The translations under genes were made by a program, and so were the position numbers. The notes beneath the pieces were generated by a model, which saw only the letters and a program-made list of their open reading frames with translations, ran no database searches and had not been told where the DNA came from. Positions 10,245-22,114 of a DNA stretch of 64,000 bases are shown in pieces (position 1 is the first letter of the stretch; every line of letters begins with the position of its first letter). Source of the DNA: Ailurus styani (Eukaryota; Chordata; Mammalia; Carnivora; Ailuridae); assembly GCA_002007465.1 (NCBI GenBank), contig LNAC01000340.1, positions 1,604,141-1,668,140 on the forward strand. The letters run 5' to 3'.

Positions 10245-10308
10245 CACACACGCGCACACACACACACGCACGCACGCGCACACGTGCATTTGCTCACACA
10301 CACCCTCC
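10243..10308 (+). repeat. (CA)n microsatellite with CG interruptions
   Basis: Alternating purine-pyrimidine run of CA with cgcgc/acgcacgcgc interruptions, potentially Z-DNA-forming. The 63-codon ORF across it is a low-complexity artefact. Confidence 0.9.
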
Positions 10309-10479
10309 ACTGGACAAAAAACAATAGGAAAAAAAGAAAGAGTTTATTCTATTGTTAGATTGAAAAAGTTGGAAATATAAACCAAGTGGCATTAACACTT
10401 TAAGGAAATGACTTTTAATTGCTGAATTAGGTTAGCACAGTAGCATGGGATGGCAGGAAAGACAGGAAAACAAGGAGTT

Positions 10480-10615
10480 TGGTATCAAGCCAGATTTGTG
10501 TCCTACCTCTGTTTGCTAGACTTTGGTAAATCACTTAACCTTTGATGTTTAGTGATATATTCTCAAAACTTGGAATAATTCCTAATTTTTCAGGAATTGA
10601 TGATATTCTTAAAGT
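10480..10615 (+). repeat. MIR SINE fragment, diverged
   Basis: 'gtcctacctctgtttgctagactttggtaaatcacttaacctttg' corresponds to the sense MIR block around 'cttgggcaagtcacttaacctc'. Confidence 0.55.
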
Positions 10616-10644
10616 GAACCTTTCTGGTACAGAATGAGAACATG

Positions 10645-10860
10645 GCATAAGTAACATCGATGAGTGCGTACTATGTTCCAGGAATGTTTCTAAATGCTCT
10701 GCCTTTATTAACCCATTTAATTCTCAGAACAGCCCCGTGGATGTTAGTCCCTCTTTACAGAGGTGGAAACAGATGCACAGAGAAGTGAGAGAATGTGCTA
10801 GCAAGTAGGGATCCAGGGCTTGTGCACAGAGGCTGGACCTTAGCTGTGTTTCCATGCTGA
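10645..10860 (-). repeat. MIR SINE
   Basis: 'gcgtactatgttccaggaatg', 'attaacccatttaattctcagaacagcccc', 'tctttacagaggtggaaacag' and 'ctagcaagtagggatccagg' appear in inverted MIR order. Confidence 0.85.
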
Positions 10861-11690
10861 CACTCTGTCAGGGAAGACCCACTCTGTATGCACTCCCTTT
10901 GCTTCTTTCCTTGCATGGAAATGAAGGAAGAGATGGAAGCAGTATCACTTTAAATCTTTCAGCATGAATTGGCAGGTAAAAGCAGAAAGGTCTGTCCCAG
11001 GATTGCAAAAATAAGTTGAGCCCATGATGTCTTTTAAAGTATTTTGCGACAAGAGAAGTAGAGAGTGTTTGAATTATAAGGGATGTCTTTGCACATGTAA
11101 GTTACCATTCCCCCTCTGCCAAAGGTGAACAGAATTGCCCTCACTGGCATTTGGCCTGTGATGGGAGCTCCTATCCTGGGCTGTGTGGGGCAGCCCAGTG
11201 TATTTGTGCTTCCTTATCCTTCAGACACGAGGCTGCTATTGGTCACCGATGCCCTCTGCACCTGTGCGATGCACCTGAAAGGTGTTTTTCTCATCAACAA
11301 ATGCTAGAAGTTCGGACTTACACGAATCAGCACTTCCAAACATTTATAGCTCTAGATATTTCCATTAGTGTTCTCTTTACTGGGTATTTGCTGCCAGTGC
11401 CTAGGTCCAGGGATGACAGTTTGATTGGGCAAAACAGCTGGCCTCAGCTTAGTGTTTCCTGTCTTAGTCTAGTGTTTCCACTGCTCAGTTGCTAACTGTG
11501 GCAGTTTGGAGGGTTTGGGCATCCAGATGACACCTCAGAGAAAGAATGTTTGCTTCCCCTTCCCGCCCCCAGGCTCTAACTGAAGTCACTGACATCTTTG
11601 ACATGATGCCTCATCCTTTGTAACTCTAAACTAGGACTCCAAGGACTTCAAAAGGATGCCAAAAAGTTAGAGTTTGATTATTTCATTCAT
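10861..11690. other. Unique sequence, no gene seen
   Basis: No repeat family recognised. ORFs of 60 and 114 codons at 11125-11495 overlap each other in different frames and lack coding features. Confidence 0.5.
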
Positions 11691-11862
11691 TTCTCCATCC
11701 ATCATCCATCCACCCACTAACCGTCCATCATCCATCCATGCATGCATCCATCATTCATCCATTATCCACACACACTTCCATCCTTCCTTCCTTCCATCCA
11801 TCCATCCATCCATCCATCCTTCCATCCATCCATCCATCATCCATTCACCATACACCCATCAT
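11691..11862 (+). repeat. (CATC)n/(CATTC)n microsatellite
   Basis: About 170 bases of tandem catc/catcc units with ttcc and ttcatt interruptions, purest at 11793-11842. It abuts an inverted L2 3' end, whose natural (ATTC)n terminus is a likely seed for the expansion. Serine/histidine/proline-rich ORFs across it are low-complexity artefacts. Confidence 0.95.
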
Positions 11863-11965
11863 AAAGACTTATCAAGTACCCGTTGTAAGCCAATCCAATT
11901 CCAGGGAGTCAGCAGTGACTCAGACACTCAACTCAGGTCTCTAAGGAGTCACCATGTCTCATCTG
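11863..11965 (-). repeat. L2 LINE 3' end
   Basis: 'cttatcaagtacccgttgtaagccaatccaattccaggg...cagcagtgactcagac' matches the inverted L2 terminus 'tattgagcacctactatgtgccaggcac...tacagcagtgaacaagac' in outline. Confidence 0.5.
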
Positions 11966-12910
11966 CCATCTTTTAGATTGTACTTGCTCATGCATCATCT
12001 CAGTACCTCCCAGACTTCACATACTTCCCATTTGCACAGATTCCACCACATTCACATATAACTGGTACGATTATTTGCTTAATATTTTTCTTTAACCTAA
12101 TCTAAAGAAATTTATTTAAATGTAGATAAATAAATTTAAATAATTTATTTTGAATAAATGTATTTTGAAAGGAAGCTCTGTATCACTGGTAACATTATGC
12201 ATTTGATCTTTGCATATTTTCATAAAGAATAGAGTAAGTACCTACAGTGTACACCTGTGCACTACCTAAAACCATCCCACCAGTGGTCAGTACACCACCC
12301 TGAGGAACTGAATTGCTCCCTGTTTCTCCTATAAAGTCACTCTGAAATAATCATGATACCCATTTCCAGATGCAAACTCTCAAGTAAGGTGATTCTAAAG
12401 ACAAAATGCTGGTAATAGTTAGAGCTAAGCCTGAAACACAGATCTCCTGGCTCCAAGTCCAGCAATCCAGGAGCTGAGGCCCATTAGAAGACTTCAAAAT
12501 TAATTGTATTGGTTGCTGCCAACATTTTAAAAAATTAAATAGAAAATAATAGAGTAGAGACTGTCTCAGAGTATATCACTCTAAGTAAGGTTAAGTATGG
12601 CTTTGTGAAGCTTGATTGTGGTATGAAATGTGCATCTTTACTGTGGGGGTTATGGTCAGATGTGTTTGAAAGCTACCGCTCTGCTTTGCCTTGCTATTTG
12701 AAAATGGGGCTATCTTGTTGGTACTCCTGTGGGAAAGGACTGCTTTCCCACAAAAACCAGGGCCTGCAGTTTGCATCATCATCAAAGCTGCCTCATTGCC
12801 TGCTCTTAAAATGTCTCATTGGAGCACAGTCATGACTGATCATTTACATATTGTTTATGGTGGCTTTCCCATTACATAAAAATGCATGATGTCCTGTATT
12901 TTGTCAAACT
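11966..12910. other. Unique, AT-rich sequence, no gene seen
   Basis: 12100-12180 is rich in aaat/ttta words. No exon, RNA gene or clear repeat was found. Confidence 0.5.
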
Positions 12911-12914
12911 ACCT

Positions 12915-13020
12915 TAGCTATAACATCAAAGCTGAGTAGTTGTGACAGAAGTCAAATAGCTCACCAGGCCAAATTATTTATTATTTGGGCAGAAAATATC
13001 TGCCCATCCCTGATCTGTGT
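12915..13020 (+). repeat. hAT-type DNA transposon relic
   Basis: 'agttgtgacagaagtcaaatagctcaccaggcc...atttattatttgggcagaaaatatctgcccatccctgatct' resembles the end of a Charlie/hAT family element (consensus from memory: '...tatctggccctttacagaaaaagtttgccgacccctg'). Family uncertain. Confidence 0.5.
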
Positions 13021-14160
13021 GAATGGCACTCTCTGGAATTATGCAGTGCTCGGACTGTGCAGCTGTATGTGGCAGTACTGCAGCCAGCCAGTGGCTTCTT
13101 GGCAGCTGCACTTCCTTCCAACTTCTGATCCTTCCATTGCATTTCAGTGTTTGCTTCTCTTCAGGGCTCTGAACCAAGGTTGTGTGAACAGAGAGAGCTG
13201 AGCTTTCCCTTGTAGGAGCTTTCCTGCTAATCTCTCCCAGAACAGCCCTTTATCCCTGCTCCTGGCTGCCCCCATCACCACAGCTACTCTTCCCAAGGCT
13301 TGGGCCCCCTAGGATATATGAATGGAGGCCTTTGGACCCTTTCTGTAATAAACCCTGAATGACACCCTTAAAAAGAGGAGTGGGGTTTGGGAATAATGTG
13401 AAAAACTGTGAAATTCTCCCAGTGTGAGGGGCCCAGCCCAGTTTTGGACAGTGAATCATGGCCTTGGCCAAGATGTTCTCATTACAATCTCTGCTGACCT
13501 CCTTGGAGGAGTGAAAGCTGTTGCCTGCAAAAATAGGCAGCTTCTCAGCCTCCTCTGCCTCCATGGCTCTGGCTCACTCCCTGGTGGTCTGATTCTGCAC
13601 ACTCCCTCCATCATTCTGTCCGTCTTCTTCCTGAGCCACTGCTTATCTCAGTTATTAGAGACATGAACCCAATCTGAAGCTTACCTATATACAAGAACTA
13701 GAATGATGGAAATGATAGCTCAGCCCCATTTTTATCTCCTTGTTATTTCTCTTACTGTACATTTTTAAAGTTCAGATCATGGTTGAAGTGATACATTTAA
13801 CCCTGGGACCTCGAGTCAAGGTGAACATCAGCCACTAGAATGGTCCAGAAGGAAGCCAGACTGTGGTCAAATGCTGGACAGTGGTTTTGGGGGTGTGTTT
13901 GAGTGAATTGGGGTTTGAATCTTTATTCATTATCATATATAGGTTCTTCATTTTATATGTGAGACCAAGGGATATAAAGAAAAGCCTTCCAAAGTCAAAA
14001 TAAAAAAAGTGGCTACATAGTCCACTGAGAACTCTGATGTGATGGCAGTTAGTCTCTCCATGTCACCATGGGATGAAATTAATAAGCTTTCTTTGTTTTC
14101 CTTTTCTGAGTTTATCATCATTGTCCTTGACATCATCATCACCCTCAACATGCTGTGGTC
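13021..14160. other. Unique sequence, no gene seen
   Basis: Several short ORFs overlap on opposite strands at 13250-13660. I recognise no domain. No convincing repeat either. Confidence 0.5.
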
Positions 14161-14164
14161 TTCA

Positions 14165-14375
14165 TAACTAACATTTATGGAGTGCTTGCTGTGGACCAGT
14201 CACTGGGGTAAGCACTTTACACATCTTACTTTATTTAAAACTCACAACTCTGTGAGGTAGATATTTTCATTATTTCGGAGAGGTGGAAACTGAGGCATTG
14301 AGAAGTCGAGTAACATAGTAATATCGGACTAGCCCTTGACCACAAATCTGTGTGACTTTTATGCCTTGCTTTTGT
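14165..14375 (-). repeat. MIR SINE
   Basis: 'catttatggagtgcttgctgtgga', 'aagcactttacacatcttactttatttaa', 'ggagaggtggaaactgaggcattgagaag' is a long inverted MIR. A short (TG)n run follows at 14373-14391. Confidence 0.85.
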
Positions 14376-14504
14376 GTGTGTGTATGTGTGTGGTTTACTG
14401 CTGTTTTTTCTTATGCCTAGAATGTGTCTGACACATAGTTAGTCCTGAATAAATATTTGTGGCATGAATGAATGTAAGGAACCAAAGTCGGTGCTCTTGA
14501 CCAT

Positions 14505-14680
14505 TTTGCTGGTGGGTCTCAAATTTGGCTCACCATTAGAATTGCTTCCAGAGCTTTTCTGAATGCAAAGGCTGCAGGTCCCTCTGGAGATCCTGAGAAG
14601 AGGCCCAGGAATCTGATTTTTAATACATGTCCCACCAGATTCTGATGAAGCCAGCTCAGCCCCAAGCTGCAGACAAAATT
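14505..14680 (+). repeat. MER5-like hAT DNA transposon relic
   Basis: 'gggtctcaaatttggctcaccattagaattgcttccagagc', 'gaggcccaggaatctgatttttaa' and 'ccagattctgatgaagcc' follow the layout of MER5A in sense orientation. Confidence 0.75.
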
Positions 14681-14689
14681 TGGCATCCA

Positions 14690-15990
14690 CTGCTGCCACG
14701 CTATACTGCCTCATGACAAATTCGCAATTTTTTAATACTTCTGCAGAACAAATAAAACCACAATTTATGTTTCACAATTCATGTGGCTGATCTCATGTCC
14801 TTCTGACAGACCTTTCACATTTCAGAATGTTATAAATTGCTTTCTTTTTTGGGATATCAGGACATAACATTGGATCTTGCAAGACAATTAGTCCTTTCCA
14901 ATGTAGCCCCCAAAAGTCATAGCTATTTCTTATCCTCAGCCCAATGATCTTTCTACTAAAGAAATCGGCCTCCCATATTCATTCTAGAGGAGAAAAGATC
15001 AAGGGGTAATTCAAGTGTTTTTAAATATGAGTGACTCTTAAGGAAGGGGAACTTGAATTATTCTAGTTACCCCTAGGGTAAACCTAAGACAGGGGCAGTC
15101 TTAAGTCTTGTTTTGCCAAGAGAGCTCCAATTTACTTCTATTGTCCTGGTATAATTATTAATAGCACCCCTATTTAGTCTCAGACGTAAATCTGGGTTGG
15201 GATAATAAATAATATGGTCATTCTATCTAAGACCAGAAAGAAAAGAACTATTAGAAGATAAGTTTCTGTTCATTACAAGGAAAGACTCTCATGAGACATG
15301 AAAAATAAAACCCCCAAATCCCCCAAATATGCAATCAGGCTGCCAATTTAGGGAGTGAGTTTCCTGTTACTGGAGGTGTTAAAACAGAAGGCTCATGGCC
15401 ATTTGCTGAGGATGATGGAAAGGAAGTCAAGCATCAGTGGATGACCTTGAAGGTCCCTTCTGACTAAATGTCAGAGGACAGCAGAATCCGTGGTGCCTGA
15501 GCTGTTATAGGAGCACAGGTCACGCCCACATCCACATGGAAAGAAGCTGGGAACAGCAGAGCCTGTCCCCCTTGGGTAGAAGGCCATCCCATGGTCAGCA
15601 AACACAAGATGTTTTCCCAGTACTGTAGAATTGGAGAAGGCTCAAGGTATTTAGGATTTGGCTCTTAACATCACACCCAAGTTCCAATGGCCTCTGCTGA
15701 ACAAGCTGGGCAAATCCTCAGGATGTGAGTATATTAGTTGGGGTTCCTTTTCTAGGAGCCAGAGCCACATCTGCTCCCATCCATCTTTGTGGGACGTGTG
15801 GAAAGTTTAGGCCACCATTCTGCTCCCCACCCCTTCCACCCCCAGGTCACTGGGCAAATGTCCATTTGACTGACCTTTGGTGGAGTTTGACCCCGGCTCA
15901 CACTGAGTATCTCAGAGTTGTGCAAAGTGTTAGGGAGTTCCCCGACATTCTTCAGGGGAGTTATCACTTTCAGCACTGCCCTACTTCCTA
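14690..15990. other. Unique sequence, no gene seen
   Basis: No exon or clear repeat. Overlapping ORFs on both strands at 15725-16003 are chance frames. Confidence 0.5.
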
Positions 15991-15994
15991 TTCC

Positions 15995-16095
15995 CTTACA
16001 TAGTCAGAAACTAAGGCACTGGCTTATGTAAATTTCCCCAAGATTACACAGAACATTGGCTATGGGGCCAGGGATTCAAACTCAAGATACCTGGG
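15995..16095 (-). repeat. MIR SINE fragment
   Basis: 'agaaactaaggcactggcttatgtaaatttccccaagattacacag...gggattcaaactcaag' is the inverted 5' part of MIR. Confidence 0.75.
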
Positions 16096-17291
16096 GGTGA
16101 GTGGGGTAGGGGGAAGGCTGACCATAGGGCGTAGTGCTACACATTTTTCCAAGTGGATACCAGAGAGGCAGAAGCAAACTGCAAATCCTCAGGCTGGGAC
16201 ACTGATTCTCTTCCTTCTCCTTCTTTTTCAAAGTCGGTTTATTTTTAATTAGATTGGGAGAAAAATGAAGAACCCACTGGTAGCAGGAAGAAGTAAGAGT
16301 CTTCTAGGGTCAGGCATCCCATGAGATTGATATTCAGTTAGGGCGCACTTTCATTATTTTTCCATGGCAGAACATATGGCAGAGACTTGGGAATGTTCAT
16401 GCCTGAAGCCAAGGTTCTCTCATGTTCCATAACTATGTTGCTGGCAGGGCTGTTGTCACAGTAGTTGGCTGTGCCCCAGATATCATATGAAGTGCATCTG
16501 TCCCACAAATCTTTAACCCAGGCTTTATTCCAAGGAGGGCACTGGCACGTGCTCTTAAGAATAATCATGTCCAAAGTTCCTGGTTTGGTTGACAACATCC
16601 TGCTCAATAAAACAACTTACGTCGTGGCTTAAGATAGGATGGCTGATTTCTGCCAAGGAACCTGGTGGTAAGGACTGAAGGAACAAGTCTGTGACATCAG
16701 GGTGATATGTAAGTTGCTGCCATGTTTGAAACGCTGGAGCTGAACACAAACACTCCCCACAGCCATCCTGGCCCCACATCTGTCCCTCAGCTGGGCTCAC
16801 TTCCAGTCCCCACTGTAGGGATGGGGCCCCTAATTCTGGTGACAGATGGTTTCCACTCCAGCTTCCTGGGCCCTCCATCCTCGGATTGGGAAATTTGTTG
16901 TTTTTGTAGAATTGAAGCTTCTAGTCCCTGTGGCTGCACCAAGCTGGGAAAGAATGTGAAAGAGCGTGAGAGTGCAGTGTCCATTTTTGGACAGGAATTG
17001 AAATGGTGATCTGATTCTGTCCGTTAATCATATAGGCTGCTCTTCTTACTTCTCAGAATGAAATTTGAATGGCAGAAGAAAGAACAAACCACAGACTTTG
17101 AGTCTAATGTGTCTCCTAGCATGGGAAAGTCTTTTACTATGGTCTTAGCAGGTGACAGAATTGGGTTATTTTCTTCCACTGTAGATGATACTTTGTATTT
17201 TCAATATTTTATTGATTTCTACTGGTAAAAGGATTATACACTCATTGTAGAAAGTTGGAAACTACAAAACATTATAGAGAAGCAAAAACAA
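16096..17291. other. Unique sequence, no gene seen
   Basis: No recognised repeat up to the Can-SINE. Overlapping ORFs on both strands at 16338-17009 lack any domain I can name. Confidence 0.5.
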
Positions 17292-17485
17292 GGGGCACCT
17301 GGGTGGCCAAATTGGTTAAGCAACTGCCTTCGGCTCAAGTCATGATCCTGGAGTTCCAGGTTGGAGTCCCACATCAGTCTCCCTACTCAGCAGAGAGTCT
17401 CCTTCTCCCTCTGACCCTCCCCTCTCTCACGCTCTCTCTCTCTCATTCTCTATCTCTCAAATAAATAAATAAAATCTTAAAAAAG
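17292..17485 (+). mobile_element. Can-SINE, older copy
   Basis: Head 'aggggcacctgggtggccaaattggttaagcaactgcc', body with CT repeats, tail 'caaataaataaataaaatcttaaaaaag'. Imperfect TSD gcaaaaaca (17282-17290) / gcaagaaca (17486-17494). Head substitutions mark it as older than the GTGGGTTAAAG copies. Confidence 0.95.
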
Positions 17486-18099
17486 GCAAGAACACAACCA
17501 GCCATGCATATAATCCTATGATTGAGAGTCAACCATGACTAATAACTTCACAAATAAACTTTGCCTTTTCAATGACATTTGTTCTTATGCAAGCTGTGTT
17601 CTTAATGACTAAAAACTTGTTAATCTATATGCTACCTTTCTTCTGAACAATGTGAAGAACTTAGATTTTTTTAACTCCATTTACTTCTTTTCAATCTATA
17701 TGCTACTGTTCTGTATTTTAATTATCTCTAAAAATGTATGTTAAACCTTGTGAGATGTTACTATTTTTCCTTTATATTCACTTAGTCATGAATATAAATA
17801 TTCACTTAGATTTACTCACATTTTTATTACTTTTGTGGCTCTTCAATTTTCTTGCATCTTTAGCTTTCCTGATGAAATCATTCCCGTCTGAATAATACAC
17901 GTCAGGGTATTTTGGTAGTGCAAGTCTGTTGGTCCAAACTCTTAGTTTAGGTGTGAAATGGCTTTATGGATGATTTCCCAATGTTGAGAATTCCTGGCTG
18001 ACCATGATTTTCTTTCAGTTCCAGTTGAGCTTATCCAGTTCCTTCGAGGTTATCATCACCCGCTCTGCTCTGGTTTTCATCATCGCTATCAAGGAGTTG
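17486..18099. other. Unique, AT-rich sequence
   Basis: Two copies of 'aatctatatgctac' lie about 70 bases apart (near 17622 and 17693), suggesting a decayed local duplication. No gene seen. Confidence 0.5.
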
Positions 18100-18425
18100 G
18101 CTGCTCATCTAACTGTTGATTCCTTGGAGGTAATCTTTTTTCCCCCCCAATTGTATTTCTGACCTTTTATTATGATGTCTCTAGATTTCTTTTTAAAAAT
18201 CATACATTGAGTTTGTTTGAGCTTCTTAATTCTGTATATTGGTATTTCATCATTTTGGAAAGTTCTCAGCCATAAGTTCTCCAAATATTGCATCTGTCTT
18301 ATTCTATTCTTTTTCCCCTTGTGGGATTTCAATTAAACATGTGTTTGGCCTTCTTACTATGTTTCCTCTCTCATATTCTCTTATCTGTGCTTTTCATCTT
18401 TTCTTCTTATAATTGGTTCTGTATT
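18100..18425 (-). repeat. Old L1 (L1M-type) fragment
   Basis: 'tttgtttgagcttcttaattctgtatattgg', 'ggaaagttctcagccataagttctccaaatattgc', 'cttgtgggatttcaattaaacatgtgtt' is the antisense strand of an old mammalian L1 segment. Diverged, with no TSD seen. Confidence 0.7.
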
Positions 18426-18649
18426 GCAACCCTTACTGCCTTACCCTTACCACTGCTCCTCTCATGTTGGCCCTAACTGCTTTGTTTGTGGTTTATATGG
18501 CTTCCAAGAAGCAAGTGCCATGCCAGTCCCTCTCGTGCTCTTTGCCTACTTGTTTGGTGAGAGTTTTGGTCTATGATTGGATTAAAAGACTGGTTCTCAT
18601 TTAGAGACAGGGAAGAAGAGCAAGAGCACAGTGATTAGGTATCTCTCTT

Positions 18650-18858
18650 TTATTTATTTATTTTTTTACGATTTTATTTATTTATTTGACACAGAGAGAG
18701 AGAGAGATCACACGTAGGCAGAGAGGCGGGCAGAGGGAGAGGAGGAAGCAGGCTCCCCGCCAATCAGGGAGCCCAATGTAGGGCTCAATCCCCGGACTCT
18801 GAGATCATGACCTGAACCGAAGGCAGAGGCTTTAACCCACTGAGCCACCCAGGCACCC
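18650..18858 (-). mobile_element. Can-SINE
   Basis: Inverted copy with tail 'ttatttatttttttacgattttatttatttatttgacacag', body, and 'ccactgagccacccaggcaccc'. Imperfect flanking repeats gattaggtatctctt (18633 on) and gactaggtgtctctt (18859 on), two mismatches, indicate moderate age. Confidence 0.95.
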
Positions 18859-19434
18859 GACTAGGTGTCTCTTATAAGCACACAACAGGAGGAGGGACCC
18901 CAGCTCATTTGCTGGTTAGATTGACTGCAGATGACAGGTAGATTTTAACTTACATGCCAATCAGTTAATTGGTTGTGGCAACTGAAATGTTGCTGACAAA
19001 GACTCAGAGGCTACATCTGAACTCAGTGGGAAGAAATGCTCTAATAGATTGGTGATGCCCACCAGGGGCTTGGACAGGAGATGTAGTGGCACTCATGCCA
19101 TATATTTGCCATCCGTGACTCAGACTTTATATCTCTTAGCCAGGAATACAAAAGTTTTGGTTGGAAACATTGTCTTCATGTACACTTTCAGATAGACATG
19201 GTATTTGTGATGGTACTAGTTTGTTGTTGATGTTCAAAATGTTGTCCACACCAATGTCTCCATTTCATTAGCTCTTATTCATAATTTTATCCACCTCATC
19301 CTGACTTTTTCTCTCAGAATTTGCCCAAAATGTTTTTCCTAAGGCCTCCAGGGCACTTCGCATTGTTCAATCCAATGGGCATGTGTCAGTCCTCATTTGA
19401 TTTGACATCCTACCAATAATCACAATCTCCAGTA
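18859..19434. other. Unique sequence, no gene seen
   Basis: No repeat or coding signature recognised. Confidence 0.5.
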
Positions 19435-19625
19435 CTTGTTCTTTTTACCCTTGGGTGAGTCATTTAACCTTTCTAAGCCTTGATTCACAGTCTGTAAAAT
19501 GGGGGTAAAAATAATCTATCTTCTACGATCACTGTGAGTATTAGATAAAATCATACTTGTAAAATATTTAGCAGAGTACCTGCCACGTTGGTTAAGTGCT
19601 CAACAACTTTTTAGCTATTGTTATT
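19435..19625 (+). repeat. MIR SINE
   Basis: 'acccttgggtgagtcatttaacctttctaagcc', 'cagtctgtaaaatgggggtaaaaataa', 'agagtacctgccacgttggttaagtgctcaac' gives the full sense MIR order. A 19-23 bp direct repeat (attaatata...cttcttt) follows at 19624-19662. Confidence 0.9.
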
Positions 19626-20234
19626 AATATACTTCTTTGTTATTAATATAAACTTCTTTTTAGAAACACTCTGGACCTTTCCAGGTGGGACTTGACCCGA
19701 AGTGGTTAAAATAATGAAGGGACTTATCAGTGTATTGAACTGAGAAGTTGATAGGTGGTAAGATAGGCTTTAGACAATGTTTGCAGCCCCAGCATTAAAC
19801 TTCATTACTTGTCATTTCTACAAGGCTACAGTCCCTCATGAACAATGAGTTCCAAGAGACTATAGCCATCTAGCAGAGAGAGGGCTGACTTCCACAGAAT
19901 TTCTCTTAAAAAGGCCTCTTTTTAAGGCCTTTTTAAGGACCTCTCTCCCAGAAGCTCCCAGTACTCCCTCTTGAATCACATCCACTTAATTGGATTATAT
20001 GCCCTGAGCCAGATTCTGGTCAGAGAGACATGGGTTAGGGTGGTTGCCCGTAGCCAGTCAGGATGGGCTGGGAATGCAGCGATTGGGTGTGAGTGAGATG
20101 AATACCCAAATACAAATTTATTTTTGTTATCGGAAGAAAGGGAAAATGGATCTTTGATGGTCCAAAGCAGCAAATATTATGGTTTACATATGGTGACACC
20201 ATCAGTTTTCTTCCAAATCCTGATGTACATTTCT
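19626..20234. other. Unique sequence with a perfect 11-bp hairpin
   Basis: Contains the inverted repeat ttaaaaaggcc (19906-19916) / ggcctttttaa (19926-19936) with a 9-base loop. No gene or repeat family otherwise. Confidence 0.6.
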
Positions 20235-20405
20235 TTAGTCACACTGACTTTTCAGTTTATAAGTATTCCCTTATGCAACTTTCTCTTCCTATTAGTGAGT
20301 GAGTTCCTTGAAGGTAGGGTCCATGCCTTATTCATCTTTAGGTCTCCCGCCCCTAACACAGACATTGGCATTCAGTAAATGAGCATCAAATACATCAATA
20401 AACAC
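20235..20405 (+). repeat. L2 LINE 3' end
   Basis: 'gtgagttccttgaaggtagggtccatgccttattcatctttaggtctcc...cattcagtaaatgagcatc' is the sense L2 3' terminus. Confidence 0.75.
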
Positions 20406-21910
20406 ATAATTGAATGAGGAATGTTTCCTTCTTGCTTCATGGAAAAATCTATTCCCATAGCAGCGGGAACAGAATCCCAGCTAGAGACTAAAGTCAATCT
20501 GTCTCTATAAATTCCAATCCCAGTGCCCAGGATTTCCACCCAACAGATGCTTTTTGCATTGTGAAGCACCCAGGCATGTGGGCTGCCTGAATTCACGTGT
20601 TTGCTCCATCCTTCATCACTCCATTTCCTGGGAAGAAGCAAGAGTCTTTGGGGCCCCTGTGCTAGCTGTACATGTTTTCCGTTTCATGTTTCAGCCAATA
20701 AATGAGAGGGCTCTCTCACAGGCCACTTAACATGTATTACAGACGTTTCCTTGGACAAATGGTCTCTTCTCCTTCCTCTGGGAACCCAAAGCTTGAGTGA
20801 TCTGCAGACCTGATAGGGACGGGGAGCTGGGCTTAGAACACCCAGTGGCTGAAGCTAGAGCATCTTTTATTTAACTATGTGACTTGGAGGTGAGCAACCT
20901 GACCTCACTTACATCACATTCCCATATAGAACACAGGTGGGTCTGCCTTGGGGCGGATAAGGTTGCACATCTGGCGGAGCTAACATCTGGATGACTGCAC
21001 CCATGGAATGATGCTGGTATCAGCTGGGACTAGGGCATTGAGACATTGATTTTCTTCCTCCTCCTTTCATTTTACTTTAAAGATGTTTAGCTCTTTCTGA
21101 AAATGAACAGGAACAATTTGAGCCATAATGCAAGGGAGAATTGTCTTGGAGTACTATTTTATCTTCCAGACTCATCGTTACCAGCCAAAGTAATATGAAA
21201 TTAAAACAGAGGCTTGGCTGTCCACAGCAAGGAGCAGAAATCTAAGACTATAATACATAAAACACAACCTTTTACAGAAATAAAAATCTGCACGAAGCCA
21301 CAGAGCTCAGAAATAGCATTTGGTTCTTCTGCGAAACTACCACTTTTTTTCCCCTGCCTGATCAAACCCCAGAGAGAACTGACTGCATGCTTGCTACTAT
21401 CCCTCCAAATGGAAAAAGAAGGGAGCATAAAATGAGGAAAGTGAGCCCAATATTTTAAGAATAGAAAATATCAAGGTGCAGAAAATGTGGGGGGTTGGCC
21501 TAGAAGGGGAGAACTCAGAGGAAGAACAAGGTCAAAAGGAGAGTGGAGCCAGGCTCGCCTGGCAGTGTTGGCTTATCTAAGGAGAGGCTTGCTTCCAGCC
21601 TCCGCAACTGGCCACATCTTGCTACGGAAATCTCTTCATTTCATTCTAAAATAGAACCTGTGAAAGAGAAGTTTGAAGTAACTTCTGTTGTTGTTGTTGT
21701 TTTTTAATATATTTTCCCACACTAACTTCTACGTGGCTGTTTTCTAAAAATCTCTTCTTTCCAACCAATGAATCTCAAACACTTTGCTCTAAGTAGAAAA
21801 GTTGCAAATGTTATCAGATGTTTGTGCAAACCGTCCAAGACCCCAGTGTTTATAAAAGCGAACTGGGAATATCCAAGAACAGTGTGTCTGTCTAGTAGAA
21901 TCTCAGCATT
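20406..21910. other. Unique sequence, no gene seen
   Basis: Unremarkable composition with no repeat recognised. Paired ORFs on opposite strands at 21201-21435 are mirror frames of the same bases. Confidence 0.5.
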
Positions 21911-22114
21911 AAAAAACAAAATTTTTTAAAGATTTTATTTATTTGACAGAGAGAGACACAGCGAGAGAGGGAACACCAGCAGGGGGAGTGGGAGAGAGAG
22001 AGAAGCAGTCTTTCCCGCAGAGCGGGGAGCCTGATGCGGGGCTCGAACCCAGGACCCTGGGATCATGACCTGAGCCAAAGGCAGACGCTTAACGACTGAG
22101 CCACCCAGGTGCCC
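21911..22114 (-). mobile_element. Can-SINE, older subfamily
   Basis: Inverted copy with 'aaagattttatttatttgacagagagagacacagcgagag', 'gcggggctcgaacccaggaccctgggatcatgacctgagccaaaggcagacgcttaac' and 'gagccacccaggtgcccc'. The cgcttaacgactgag variant is the general carnivore form. Short TSD cagcatt (21904-21910) / cagcatt (22115-22121). Confidence 0.95.

Noticed and set aside
11691..11862. CRISPR-like or telomere-like array
   Set aside because: Units are 4-5 bases with no spacers, so it is a simple microsatellite in a vertebrate genome.
13250..13666. Possible exon from opposed ORFs
   Set aside because: ORFs occur on both strands over the same bases and no splice-site pair or domain was found.
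19906..19936. microRNA precursor
   Set aside because: The 11-bp stem is too short and flanking bases do not extend the pairing.
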